33,158 nt of DNA. It comes from a virus. This document shows positions 22,925-30,366 of the stretch, in pieces. The notes under the pieces are model-generated. The model was not told the DNA's origin, did no database searches, and saw only the letters and a list, made by a program, of their open reading frames with translations. Location: positions 1 through 33,158 of IMG/VR virus record IMGVR_UViG_3300044447_000005; one strand, given 5' to 3'. Position 1 is the first letter of the stretch. Each line of letters begins with the position of its first letter. A program made the position numbers and the translations under genes.

Positions 22925-23307
22925 TCCGCGCACTCGCCGCCGTTTTCGCCATTCCGCTACTACTCACAGGAGGACCACCATGCGCGACGACGACTCGACC
23001 CCTATCCCCTATTCCCTCACAGGTGATGCCTGCGGGGTCCAGCAGCGGCGCGAGCGGTACCGCCCTCGGCACGCTGCGCCCAAGTACGACTACTCCTCAC
23101 CCGAGAAATATCACATGTGGACCCGGTATGCGGAGTACCGCCCGCGGCACGCCCGCGGCTGATACCCCCGCCGGTCCCGGACCCAGCGCATCCCGTGTGG
23201 ACGAGCCGGGACCGGCGGGTGACACGCCGTGGCCAGCGGTGGTGGTAGCGGTGCTGCTGGCCCTGGTGGGGATGCTGTCCCTCGCTGCGGGGTGGCGGCG
23301 GGACTAG
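22921..23307 (+). CDS. Possible Pro-rich membrane protein overlapping the next gene
   Basis: ATG 22921 overlaps the HTH stop and opens a 128-residue frame. It starts with a signal-like stretch (MIRALAAVFAIPLLLTG), passes through a Ser/Thr/Pro-rich middle and ends with a clear membrane helix (AVVVAVLLALVGMLSLAAGW) and a short basic end. The middle overlaps the out-of-frame gene at 22980-23162, and its third positions are less GC-rich there, so the middle may be a by-product of that gene. Either this is a true nested pair or only the ends are coding. I cannot decide from sequence. Confidence 0.4.
   Translation: MIRALAAVFAIPLLLTGGPPCATTTRPLSPIPSQVMPAGSSSGASGTALGTLRPSTTTPHPRNITCGPGMRSTARGTPAADTPAGPGPSASRVDEPGPAGDTPWPAVVVAVLLALVGMLSLAAGWRRD
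22980..23162 (+). CDS. Small basic Tyr/Arg-rich protein
   Basis: ATG 22980 has AGGAGG with six-base spacing, a strong site that favours this frame. The 60-residue product has a DDD start (MRDDDSTPIPYSLTGDACGV) and an Arg/Tyr/His-rich remainder (QQRRERYRPRHAAPKYDYSS; YAEYRPRHARG) with YRPRHA repeated at the end. No family is recognised; such a basic, aromatic composition suggests nucleic-acid or protein contacts. Third positions are strongly GC-rich, supporting coding. It lies inside the out-of-frame gene beginning at 22921. Confidence 0.55.
   Translation: MRDDDSTPIPYSLTGDACGVQQRRERYRPRHAAPKYDYSSPEKYHMWTRYAEYRPRHARG
23168..23220. terminator. 14-bp inverted repeat with 25-base loop
   Basis: CCCGCCGGTCCCGG (23168-23181) and CCGGGACCGGCGGG (23207-23220) are perfectly complementary. 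It lies six bases after the stop of the Tyr/Arg-rich gene, so it may act as a terminator or attenuator; the loop is long for an intrinsic terminator. It also lies inside the 22921 frame, encoding part of its Pro/Gly-rich linker. Confidence 0.5.
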
Positions 23308-23368
23308 GATCTAAGCTCGACCCCGCGCACTGGACGGTGCGCGGACCTCGAAACGGAAAGAGTGTGGC

Positions 23369-23638
23369 ATGTCGCAGAACGATAACGGATCAGAGTATAA
23401 ATGGACGTCGCGGGATGACGAGATCGTGGGTGGGTGGCGGCGGGACGAGCCCGGTAGTAGCCGGTGGCCTGCGGGGCTCGTCGTCGCCGGAGCGGTCGGT
23501 GTGGCCGCATCCGCAGCGGTGTTCACTGTGATAGCAGCAGAGATCGTCGCGTGGCTGGGCTGGTTTTACTTCGCTGTCCCCGCGGTGGCGGGCGCAGCGG
23601 CGATGTACGCGGCGTGCAAAGTGGCGGTGCGGCGATGA
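23369..23638 (+). CDS. Membrane protein, two helices
   Basis: An 89-residue protein with a polar head (SQNDNGSEYKWTSRDDEIVG) and two hydrophobic helices (LVVAGAVGVAASAAVFTVIA; WLGWFYFAVPAVAGAAAMYA) ending in a short basic tail (KVAVRR). GGAAAGAG lies at a suitable distance before ATG 23369. The two spans and small size would fit a membrane effector or superinfection factor, but no known motif shows. Its stop overlaps the next start (ATGA). Confidence 0.65.
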   Translation: MSQNDNGSEYKWTSRDDEIVGGWRRDEPGSSRWPAGLVVAGAVGVAASAAVFTVIAAEIVAWLGWFYFAVPAVAGAAAMYAACKVAVRR

Positions 23639-23805
23639 CCGCAGTCGGGGCGGAGCTGAAGGCGTTGCTGAAGATCGTGTGGAGGCTGATAGCGCTGGAG
23701 GAACGCGGCGAGTCAGACCCCGAACTCGCCGGCCAGCTCGCTGCAGCGGCCGACCTGATCAGCCACGTGCAGGCCACGATGAGCGAGAAGGAGGCGCGGG
23801 TATGA
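23635..23805 (+). CDS. Small helical protein, 56 residues
   Basis: ATG 23635 overlaps the preceding stop. The product is a single amphipathic helical run (TAVGAELKALLKIVWRLIAL, EERGESDPELAGQLAAAADL, ISHVQATMSEKEARV). No family is recognised. The stop overlaps the start of the Rad52-like gene, so expression is coupled to the recombination pair. An accessory role there is only suggested by position. Confidence 0.6.
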   Translation: MTAVGAELKALLKIVWRLIALEERGESDPELAGQLAAAADLISHVQATMSEKEARV

Positions 23806-24551
23806 CATTTTCCGAGGCGCAGATCGCTCAGTTGCTGAAACCGATCGCGGCGAAGCGGGTCCTGAAAGACGGGAAAGGGTTTTCGCATGTGTCGCAGCAG
23901 GACATCACGGCGCACCTCATCCGCGTGCTCGGGTTCGGTGCGTTCGACACGCAGATCCTGTCACTCGACCTGGTCTACGAGAAAAACTCGCTCGACCGGA
24001 AAACGGGGAAACCAAACCCGGACCGGTGGGACGTCGGGTACAGGGCGACGCTCCGCCTCACGATCCGGGACCCGGACGGGGCCGAGCAGTGCCACTATGA
24101 GGACGGGTCGATGGGGGTCGCGCAAAACCAGGCGCTCGGCGACGCACACGATCTGGCGATGAAAAGCGCTATCAGTCTCGCGAAAAAAAGGTGCGCTATA
24201 AACCTCGGCGACAACTTCGGATTGTCTTTGTACAATAAGGGGCAAACCGCGGCTCTGGTGATCGGCACCCTGATCCGCACCGGCGCCACGCAGACCCCTG
24301 CGGATATGCAGGCGGGTGTCGAGCAGCAGGTGACCCTCGGCCGCGACGAGACGGACCAGGGGGACGATATCGCACCGCATGCCGCGAGCGATGAGCTGCT
24401 GGAGCAGATCGCTGACCTGCTGGAGCAGGCGTCGACCAGGCAAGAGGTGCGGGAAGTGGGCGAGAAAATCGCCGGGCTGGGCCTCGATCCGGGGACCCGC
24501 GCTGAGCTGAAAATCCTGTACGGCAAAAGAATGAAGGAGATGACGTCATGA
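23802..24551 (+). CDS. Rad52-like single-strand annealing protein
   Basis: Recombinase mediating single-strand annealing of exonuclease-processed ends. The 249-residue protein matches the Rad52/22 pattern: IAQLLKPIAAKRVLKDGKGF, SHVSQQDITAHLIRVLGFGA, then the beta strands VGYRATLRLTIRDPDG, the HYEDGSMGVAQ acid/glycine turn, and the MKSAISLAKKRCAINLGDNF, GLSLYNKG segment that corresponds to the conserved AxxSAxxDAxKRxxxxxGxxFGxxLY motif. The C-terminal third is acidic and helical (SDELLEQIADLLEQASTRQE), a likely tail for partner or single-strand-binding protein contact. It overlaps the exonuclease gene by four bases. Confidence 0.85.
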   Translation: MTFSEAQIAQLLKPIAAKRVLKDGKGFSHVSQQDITAHLIRVLGFGAFDTQILSLDLVYEKNSLDRKTGKPNPDRWDVGYRATLRLTIRDPDGAEQCHYEDGSMGVAQNQALGDAHDLAMKSAISLAKKRCAINLGDNFGLSLYNKGQTAALVIGTLIRTGATQTPADMQAGVEQQVTLGRDETDQGDDIAPHAASDELLEQIADLLEQASTRQEVREVGEKIAGLGLDPGTRAELKILYGKRMKEMTS

Positions 24552-25399
24552 CTCTCTCACCTCTCCGGACGGGCCGTATCACGGGGTCCCGCGTCGCGGC
24601 CATCATCGGGCAGTCGCCCTACGCGACCAGTACCGACGTGATGCGGGAAATGGTCCGCGAGCACCACGGCGACGACAGGGAGTTCGCTGGGAACGTCGCC
24701 ACGCAGTGGGGTCAGGACCACGAGCACCTGGCCGTAGCGATGTACGAAACAGAGTGCGGGGTCCTCGTCCACGGCGAGCAGGGGTTCATAACGCACCCGG
24801 ATCATCCGTATCTGGGGGTCACACCCGATGGCCTCGTCGGCGACGACGGGATGATCGAGGTGAAATGCCCGTGGCGGGGCAAATATCGGCATATCAGTGA
24901 GTCGCCTGCGCACGAGGCGCAGATCCGTCTACAGCTCGCGGTGACGGGCCGCCGGTGGTGCGACTATGTCGTGTGGGCCGATGATCGGATCTCGATCTCC
25001 CGCGTCTACCACGATCCCGGCTGGCTAGATATGCACCTGCCCAGGCTCGCCGATTTCGTCAGCGAGTATGAGGTGATCGTCGCGGATGAGACACTGTCTG
25101 CGCCGTTCCGGGCTCCGGCTGACCGCCGCGACGAGGACTGGGCCGACGCCGCCGACACCTATCAGCGGCTCCTGGACGAGAGGGACGTCGTCGATGCTGA
25201 GCTGAAGGAAGCGAAAGGGGTCCTGCTGGAGTTGGCGGGCGGGCAGCCAGCGAAGGGGCGGGGGATACAGGTCTCGCTTACGAAACGGAAGCCGCGGTTT
25301 GATGTCGATGCCCTCGCCGCTTATTCTCATGGGCTCGACCTGAACATGTTTTACGGTGAGCCGTCGGAGTCGTGGACTGTCCGGCGGTGGGCCGGGTGA
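24548..25399 (+). CDS. YqaJ/RecB-type exonuclease
   Basis: Resects double-stranded ends to give the annealing protein its single strands. In the 283-residue protein the PD-(D/E)XK features are easy to see: TGSRVAAIIGQSPYATSTD near the start, TQWGQDHEHLAVAMYE at about 52-67, LGVTPDGLVGDDGMIEVKCP with Asp94, Glu104 and Lys106, then QIRLQLAVTGRRWCDYVVW with glutamines at 125 and 129. The C-terminal part is helical (LLDERDVVDAELKEAKGVLL). Together with the Rad52-like gene it forms a RecET/Red-like pair. Its stop overlaps the next start. Confidence 0.85.
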   Translation: MTLSPLRTGRITGSRVAAIIGQSPYATSTDVMREMVREHHGDDREFAGNVATQWGQDHEHLAVAMYETECGVLVHGEQGFITHPDHPYLGVTPDGLVGDDGMIEVKCPWRGKYRHISESPAHEAQIRLQLAVTGRRWCDYVVWADDRISISRVYHDPGWLDMHLPRLADFVSEYEVIVADETLSAPFRAPADRRDEDWADAADTYQRLLDERDVVDAELKEAKGVLLELAGGQPAKGRGIQVSLTKRKPRFDVDALAAYSHGLDLNMFYGEPSESWTVRRWAG

Positions 25400-25755
25400 C
25401 TGCGCCGAGCACCGCTAACGAGGTGGTTCTAGCGTTGACGTCGCTGACGCGGGAGTTGCGCGATAAGGTAGCGGCGTACCGTCACGCGGAGCTCGACGCG
25501 GCCCTGAAACGCCACGCGGCGGACCTCGCCGAAGCGCGGGCGTTCCTGTCAGCGGAGGGCTCGGTGGAGCAGCGGAAACGGCTCGCCGAGGTCGACTCCG
25601 CTGACGTCGAGGGTGAGGCTCTCGTCGCTGAAGCTGTTGTCCGGGTCATCAAAGCTGAACTGCGGGCCATCGAAACCCGCATAGAAGTGGGCAGAACATA
25701 CGGCGCGACGGTTCGCGCGGAACTTTCCACAATCGGATATCAGGAGCACCCATGA
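25396..25755 (+). CDS. Helical protein downstream of exonuclease
   Basis: A 119-residue coiled-coil-like protein from GTG 25396, which overlaps the exonuclease stop; the in-frame 25372 ATG would overlap more. The sequence carries LTSLTRELRDKVAAYRHAEL, then ARAFLSAEGSVEQRKRLAEV and RAIETRIEVGRTYGATVRAE. The FL.AEGSVE.RKR and RIEVGR.YGA.VRAEL segments recur in proteins next to actinophage recombination or replication genes, with no assigned role. It overlaps the HNH gene by four bases. Confidence 0.7.
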   Translation: MTAPSTANEVVLALTSLTRELRDKVAAYRHAELDAALKRHAADLAEARAFLSAEGSVEQRKRLAEVDSADVEGEALVAEAVVRVIKAELRAIETRIEVGRTYGATVRAELSTIGYQEHP

Positions 25756-26048
25756 GCGGCCGTGCGGGGAAAAACCGGCTGCCCATGCGGAGCAAGAAGA
25801 TGAAGGCACTATACGTGGACCGGCGGCGCCTCGTCGCCAGGATGCTGAGCGAGACACCGATCTGCGATCGCTGCCACGCTGAGCGGGCCACAGAGATACA
25901 TGAAGTGCTTACGAGGGCGCGGGGCGGGAGCGTCGTGGACGAGGCTAACTGCCGCGCTTTATGTCACGCATGTCACCTCCATATCACAGAAAACCCGGCG
26001 GAATCGCTGAGAGAGGGATGGATACGGTCATCATGGGACAAGACCTGA
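25752..26048 (+). CDS. HNH-type protein, 98 residues
   Basis: A small HNH nuclease-like protein. Zinc-binding pairs CDRC (residues 38-41) and CHAC (71-74) frame the core, which reads TEIHEVLTRARGGSVVDEAN and then CRALCHACHLHI. His50 is the likely first H, Asn66 the N and His75 the final H. The N-terminal KKMKALYVDRRRLVARML is basic and could bind DNA. It lies between recombination and WhiB-like genes in an overlapping run. It could cut, nick or only bind DNA; the compact size is like many phage HNH proteins. Confidence 0.75.
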   Translation: MSGRAGKNRLPMRSKKMKALYVDRRRLVARMLSETPICDRCHAERATEIHEVLTRARGGSVVDEANCRALCHACHLHITENPAESLREGWIRSSWDKT

Positions 26049-26305
26049 GTTTTATGGACGGCATCCACGCCGAGGCGTGGATGCGCGACGCGAGTTGCGC
26101 GCAGATCGGGTGTGACGACGACCTGTGGTTCCAGCCGGGGCCGAACCCCGTAGCCGACCGAGTGTGCGCCGAGTGCCCCATTCGTGCCGAGTGTCTCGCA
26201 TACGCGGTGGCGATCCCCTCGCTGGAGGGCGTATGGGCCGGGACCAGCTTTAAACAGCGTCAGCGGCTACGCCGGCAAACGCGGGTGGTGGCCCCTCGTG
26301 GGTAG
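26033..26305 (+). CDS. WhiB-like regulator 1
   Basis: An iron-sulphur-cluster transcription regulator of the WhiB family. From ATG 26033 it is 90 residues; ATG 26018 and ATG 26054 are other possible starts. The four-cysteine set is Cys22, CAEC (45-48) and Cys54 (CAQIGC at 22-27 has one extra Cys), followed by the turn GVWAGT and the basic tail KQRQRLRRQTRVVAP. Such proteins bind the sigma A subunit region of actinobacterial polymerase. It overlaps the HNH gene end and the second WhiB-like gene start. Having two family members in a row points to control of transcription. Confidence 0.8.
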   Translation: MGQDLSFMDGIHAEAWMRDASCAQIGCDDDLWFQPGPNPVADRVCAECPIRAECLAYAVAIPSLEGVWAGTSFKQRQRLRRQTRVVAPRG

Positions 26306-26708
26306 CTCGCAGCGGGAAACGTGGGCGGAGGACGCGCTGTGCCTCGGCGCGGACGGCGAGATGTGGTTCGAGGCGGTACCCGTCGCCGCTGTCCGGATCT
26401 GCCGGCAGTGTCCCGTCGCAGCGGAGTGTCTGGGGTATGCGCTGGCTCGCCCAGACCTCGACGGAGTGTGGGGCGGCACGACACCCAAAGAGCGGAAGCG
26501 GTTACGCCGGACGGCCCGCCCGCCAGTCGAGTGCCCCGTCTGCCAGCGGATGGTGTCGGGGTACCCGGGTCAGCTCGCCGCACACCTGAGGAGGAACCAC
26601 AGGTCGTCGTCACACCCCTTCACTTTGAGGCGCGACAAGCGGGGTTGGTGCACAGTGTGTCTGCTCCGGTCGAGCAACCCCATCCACTCGGGGACCCCGG
26701 ATGCCTGA
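26298..26708 (+). CDS. WhiB-like protein fused to a C2H2-like zinc finger
   Basis: A 136-residue protein starting at GTG 26298, overlapping the preceding stop by eight bases. Residues 1-75 form a WhiB domain: Cys15, CRQC (35-38), Cys44, then GVWGGTTPKERKRLRR. After RPPVE a finger follows: CPVC at 79-82, then H96 and H101, in the order C-x2-C-x13-H-x4-H. A CTVC at 118-121 ends the chain with an HSGTPDA tail. WhiB proteins normally stop near the basic tail, so this adds a second metal-binding or DNA-binding module. It overlaps the next gene by eight bases. Confidence 0.8.
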   Translation: MGSSQRETWAEDALCLGADGEMWFEAVPVAAVRICRQCPVAAECLGYALARPDLDGVWGGTTPKERKRLRRTARPPVECPVCQRMVSGYPGQLAAHLRRNHRSSSHPFTLRRDKRGWCTVCLLRSSNPIHSGTPDA

Positions 26709-27423
26709 TATGGATCATGCGGCGATCCTCTACCAGCGGTACGAGTTGGACGGGGCCGCGACTCTGAGCGTGACGGTGGGGACGACTGGGTCCCTCGGTG
26801 TGTGGTTCGACGTCGCCGGGGGACCGGATACGGGTCGGATGAGCGACGCGGGACCCGCATACGCGCCGCACGAGCAGTACGGGCCGCTACCAGACGAGAT
26901 ACAGCACGCCATAGACGGAACCCCTGAACCCGGGCCTGAGCCGGTGGCGTGCCACTGGGAATGGCATACGCCGGCCGACGACGACGACCCGGCCCGCGGT
27001 ATCTACGCGTGGACCACCGACACCGGGGACGTCGCGCGTCACCCCCGCTGCGACGAACCAGCAGACGGGTACCCGTGTACCGTGTACCGCACCGACATTA
27101 GCCTGATCTGCAACCACACGCGGGGGTATGACTGCCGGGAACCTATCAGACACCCAAACGGGCTCGAATACTTATGCTGCAACAAAGTGGCGGGACCTGC
27201 ACAGAAATGTGCGCGGCACCAGCCGCGACCACCGCCTAAACCACGCCGCGGCGCCGATGGGAGACTCTGGGCCGACCCCCCCGCATGCCGCGCCAGATGC
27301 CACAAAACAATCGGCGGCAAAACAGGACAGACCATCGACTACCCATGCAAACACAAAGTCCAGACCGACGGCGAGCGGTGCGGTCGCCACAAGGGTCGCG
27401 AGGGAATGCCGGATGCTAGATGA
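26701..27423 (+). CDS. Cys/His-rich protein, probable metal binding
   Basis: A 240-residue protein. The N-terminal part (HAAILYQRYELDGAATLSVT, VGTTGSLGVWFDVAG) looks globular with beta strands. From residue 80 on it is rich in Cys and His: CHWEW, HPRCDE, YPCTVY, ICNHT, CREP, YLCCN, KCARH, CRARCHKTIGG, CKHKVQ, RCGRH. That is enough for several zinc sites. No family is recognised. It sits beside the WhiB-finger gene, whose end overlaps its ATG, and precedes the replication genes. Possible roles are DNA binding or an iron-sulphur protein partner. Confidence 0.65.
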   Translation: MPDMDHAAILYQRYELDGAATLSVTVGTTGSLGVWFDVAGGPDTGRMSDAGPAYAPHEQYGPLPDEIQHAIDGTPEPGPEPVACHWEWHTPADDDDPARGIYAWTTDTGDVARHPRCDEPADGYPCTVYRTDISLICNHTRGYDCREPIRHPNGLEYLCCNKVAGPAQKCARHQPRPPPKPRRGADGRLWADPPACRARCHKTIGGKTGQTIDYPCKHKVQTDGERCGRHKGREGMPDAR

Positions 27424-27432
27424 GCCCCAGTC

Positions 27433-28584
27433 TTGACTACTGAGAGTGACGCCGCCTGGGTTATGGTCCCGGTCGGCGTCCTGACTAACCCCGCCGTGAG
27501 CGCGACCGCTAAGCGGGTCTGGGCTGCGTACGCGAGTTTCGGGTCTGGCTGGGCGCCGACCGGCGTACGTGTCGCCGAGAGGGCCGGAGTGTCACTGGAT
27601 ACGGTCCAGCGAACGTTGCCCGCGCTCGTGGCAGCCAGGCTACTGCTGTCCAGCCCGGAGCAGGCTCCCGCAGCGCACGGCCGGACAGTCGCCTACGAGG
27701 CGCAGGGTCAGTGCGTGCCGTTCATCAAATGCCCGAAAGCGCTGCTCGCAGACTCGACACTGACGTCGGCGACCGTCATGACCTACCTGGCGCTCGCCTC
27801 ATTCGGCAATGGGTCAGACTCCGTGTACCCGGCGAGATCGAAGGTGGCGACTCGGGCAGGCATCAGGATGACAGCATGCAGGGACGCCATCCGGAGGCTC
27901 CGGGGACTCGGGTGGATCACCTGCGCCGGAGAGGTCGCGCCCGAGAAACGAGCCGGGAACCGGAGCCCAGTCAAGCGGTACCTCGTGAACCCGGAAGCCG
28001 CAAATCCGCCCCCGGGAAGCCGCAAACGCGCCCCCGGAGAAGCCGCAAATCCGCCCACAGAAGTAGATCCTTTAGAACTAGATCCCTTTACCCAGAAAAC
28101 GCTCTTGACGCGCGAGCGCGAGACGGACACCGAAGAATCAATTCTTCCGTGGCGTTCCTCCGGCGCGCCTTTGCCCGAGGAAAAAACCAAAAGCGCACCG
28201 GAGGAACAAAAGATGAACAGAACACTCCAATCTTCGGAGATTCACGCCGCGTTTCTGATCTGGTACGAGGCGTACCCCGTTAAACAGGGCCGCGACAGGG
28301 CTGAGCACGCCTACAGGAAGGTTTTGAAGGAAAAGCGTACTGGGATGCCAGATCCGGTTTTGTTTCTTCTGGAGCGATCTCAGGCGCTCGTAGCGTTCAT
28401 GGAGTCGGAGAGGTCTGGTGGTTGCGAGCCGCCGTGGGCGCCGCATCCGGCTACGTGGCTTAGTGAGGGCCGCTGGGGAGACGTTCACGTTTCACGCCAA
28501 AAGGTGTCGGCTGGGTCAATAGGGATTTCAGTCGTACCACGGTCGACAACCAAGGAGTATTGGGATGTATCAGGAAGAATCTGA
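27433..28584 (+). CDS. Winged-helix replication initiator-like protein
   Basis: A 383-residue protein, placed from the TTG at 27433 because the conserved opening AAWVMVPVGVLTNPAVSATA begins nearby; no good ribosome site precedes it, and an ATG at 27462 is an alternative. The first 220 residues hold two similar winged-helix units (AERAGVSLDTVQRTLPALVA; KVATRAGIRMTACRDAIRRL), the layout of phage initiators and DnaD-like primosome proteins. A disordered middle with EAANPPPG and related repeats follows. The end (HAAFLIWYEAYPVKQGRDRA, EHAYRKVLKE) resembles the DnaD/replication C-terminal domain. The DnaC-like loader follows and overlaps by 20 bases. Confidence 0.75.
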   Translation: MTTESDAAWVMVPVGVLTNPAVSATAKRVWAAYASFGSGWAPTGVRVAERAGVSLDTVQRTLPALVAARLLLSSPEQAPAAHGRTVAYEAQGQCVPFIKCPKALLADSTLTSATVMTYLALASFGNGSDSVYPARSKVATRAGIRMTACRDAIRRLRGLGWITCAGEVAPEKRAGNRSPVKRYLVNPEAANPPPGSRKRAPGEAANPPTEVDPLELDPFTQKTLLTRERETDTEESILPWRSSGAPLPEEKTKSAPEEQKMNRTLQSSEIHAAFLIWYEAYPVKQGRDRAEHAYRKVLKEKRTGMPDPVLFLLERSQALVAFMESERSGGCEPPWAPHPATWLSEGRWGDVHVSRQKVSAGSIGISVVPRSTTKEYWDVSGRI

Positions 28585-29107
28585 CGATTTGAGCTATGCG
28601 AGGGCATACGTGCGTGACAAAATGCTAGAGAAGGTTCCACCGCGGTTCGCTGGGGCGGAGACTGACAATTCGGCCGCTATCCGGTGGCTAGCGGAACTCA
28701 CCGGGACGCTCTACATTTTCGGGCCTACGGGGTCAGGGAAGACGCATATTGCGTGGGCGCTGTACCGGAGCTACGCGAAGCGGGGCATCGGTACAGCTAG
28801 ATTCTGGTCATTCGCGGACCTGCTCGATGGGATCCGGCCAGGAGGCGACGAGGAGACGATGAACATCGCGAAGAAGGCGAGGGTTCTGATCATCGACGAT
28901 ATCGGGGCACAGATGCCGAGCCGGTGGGCAATCGACAAGCTGCTCGGCCTGGTCGATTACCGGTGGGCGCATATGCTGCCTACGATCGTCACAGGAAATT
29001 TGCGGCCCCGCGATCTGGGCGGGCATGTCGGCGATCAGGTCGCGTCGAGGTGGGCTCACAACGCGACAACCATCGGTGTCATCGAGAAGGACAGGCGCCG
29101 GGCGTGA
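28565..29107 (+). CDS. DnaC-like helicase loader ATPase
   Basis: A 180-residue AAA+ protein that would load or remodel the helicase encoded next. The P-loop GPTGSGKT is at residues 53-60, Walker B VLIIDDIG at 107-114, sensor TGN at 143-145 and the arginine-finger candidate in VASRWAHNA at about 159-167. The N-terminal 35 residues (EESDDLSYARAYVRDKMLEK) serve as the helicase contact in related loaders. GGAG lies nine bases before ATG 28565. It overlaps the next gene (GTGA), as expected for a loader-helicase pair. Confidence 0.85.
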   Translation: MYQEESDDLSYARAYVRDKMLEKVPPRFAGAETDNSAAIRWLAELTGTLYIFGPTGSGKTHIAWALYRSYAKRGIGTARFWSFADLLDGIRPGGDEETMNIAKKARVLIIDDIGAQMPSRWAIDKLLGLVDYRWAHMLPTIVTGNLRPRDLGGHVGDQVASRWAHNATTIGVIEKDRRRA

Positions 29108-30366
29108 CGGTGCCGCAGGCTGACGACGCTGAGCGTTCAGTCCTCGGTGGCGTACTGCTGGCCCCGCACGTCCTCCGCGGCGTCAGAGACGTTCTGAGCG
29201 CCGACGATTTCTGGAAGGCGCAGCATCAGGAGATTTTCCGGACGGTGTGCGCACTCGCTGATGCGGGGCTCCCGGTCGATGCGGGGACTGTCGGCGCGGA
29301 CCTGTCCTTGCGGGGCCTGATAGGCCGGTGCGGCGGGTACCCATATCTGTTCGAGCTCGGCAACAGCGTGCCGACCGCAGTAAACGCCACGTACTACGCA
29401 GACCAGGTCAGGGACGCATCATCGAGACGTAAAGCGCTGATCCTGTCAGACAGGATAAGGCAGGCAGCGGAAACAACACCCTCGGTGGGCACAGAGAGTG
29501 ACCGTGAAACGTTTCTCACTACGCTCGCTTCACAGGCGGTTGAGTTGGACGTCCTGATCGAGGAACGGCTGGAAGGGGCGCCCGTGACAGACCTCCACAC
29601 CTGGGACGCTTTCCTCGTCCGGCCCCAGAAACCGGATGACTGGATCATTCCCGGCCTTCTCGCCAGGCAGGACGTCGTGATGATCCTCGGCGGAGAAGGC
29701 GCCGGGAAGAGTTGGCTCAGCCGGCAGCTAGCGCAGTGCCTGCCCGCCGGAGTGCATCCCTTCAAACCAAGGGAGCGGATTTCGCCGATGCGTACCCTGC
29801 TGGTGGACCTGGAGGTATCGGAGACGACGCTGATATCGGAGACGAAGCCGATGTCGCATCAGGTCGCGAAGGTCGGCGAGTGGGCCGAGGGCGGGTATGT
29901 GTGGCACCATCCGCAGGGGCTCAACCTGCGCGACGCGGCGGACGTGACGGAGTTTGAGCGGCGCGTCGCCCTTGCCCACCCCGACGTCATTTTCTTCGGC
30001 AGCCTCTACAACGCCTACTACGCCGGCCGCGACTCGTACGAGCAGGTCGCGGACGAGATCCGGGGCGTGTTCAACCGCATCAGGTCGCGGTTCGGGTGTG
30101 CGCTGTGGATAGAGCACCACATGCCGAAAGGCGACGGCGTGAACAGGCCCTCGACCCCGTACGGGTCGTCCGTTTGGCAGCGGTGGGTCACCCACGGGCG
30201 CGCCATGCACCGCATAACGGACTCTATGTTTGAGTTGCGCCCCTTCCGCGGTGACCGCGGGGTCCGAGATTTCCCCGCCGGTATCCAACGGGGCGGCAAG
30301 TTGCCCGTATCGCCGATATGGGACCAGGGAGAGATCGAAATAGCGAAGGAAGGGGCATCAACATGA
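29104..30366 (+). CDS. DnaB_N-ATPase replicative helicase-like protein
   Basis: A 420-residue protein from GTG 29104. Residues 5-105 form a DnaB_N domain (PQADDAERSVLGGVLLAPHV, AQHQEIFRTVCALADAGLPV, then LIGRCGGYPYLFELGNSVPT). From residue 180 it has a RecA-like ATPase: GGEGAGKS P-loop at 196-203, RTLLVDLEVSE, a DVIFFGSLYNAYY Walker B-like strand and a WIEHHMPKGD segment. The ATPase looks more like the RepA/AAA_25 class used in plasmid and phage helicases than classical DnaB. Its place after the loader supports a replicative helicase role. Confidence 0.8.
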   Translation: MTVPQADDAERSVLGGVLLAPHVLRGVRDVLSADDFWKAQHQEIFRTVCALADAGLPVDAGTVGADLSLRGLIGRCGGYPYLFELGNSVPTAVNATYYADQVRDASSRRKALILSDRIRQAAETTPSVGTESDRETFLTTLASQAVELDVLIEERLEGAPVTDLHTWDAFLVRPQKPDDWIIPGLLARQDVVMILGGEGAGKSWLSRQLAQCLPAGVHPFKPRERISPMRTLLVDLEVSETTLISETKPMSHQVAKVGEWAEGGYVWHHPQGLNLRDAADVTEFERRVALAHPDVIFFGSLYNAYYAGRDSYEQVADEIRGVFNRIRSRFGCALWIEHHMPKGDGVNRPSTPYGSSVWQRWVTHGRAMHRITDSMFELRPFRGDRGVRDFPAGIQRGGKLPVSPIWDQGEIEIAKEGAST

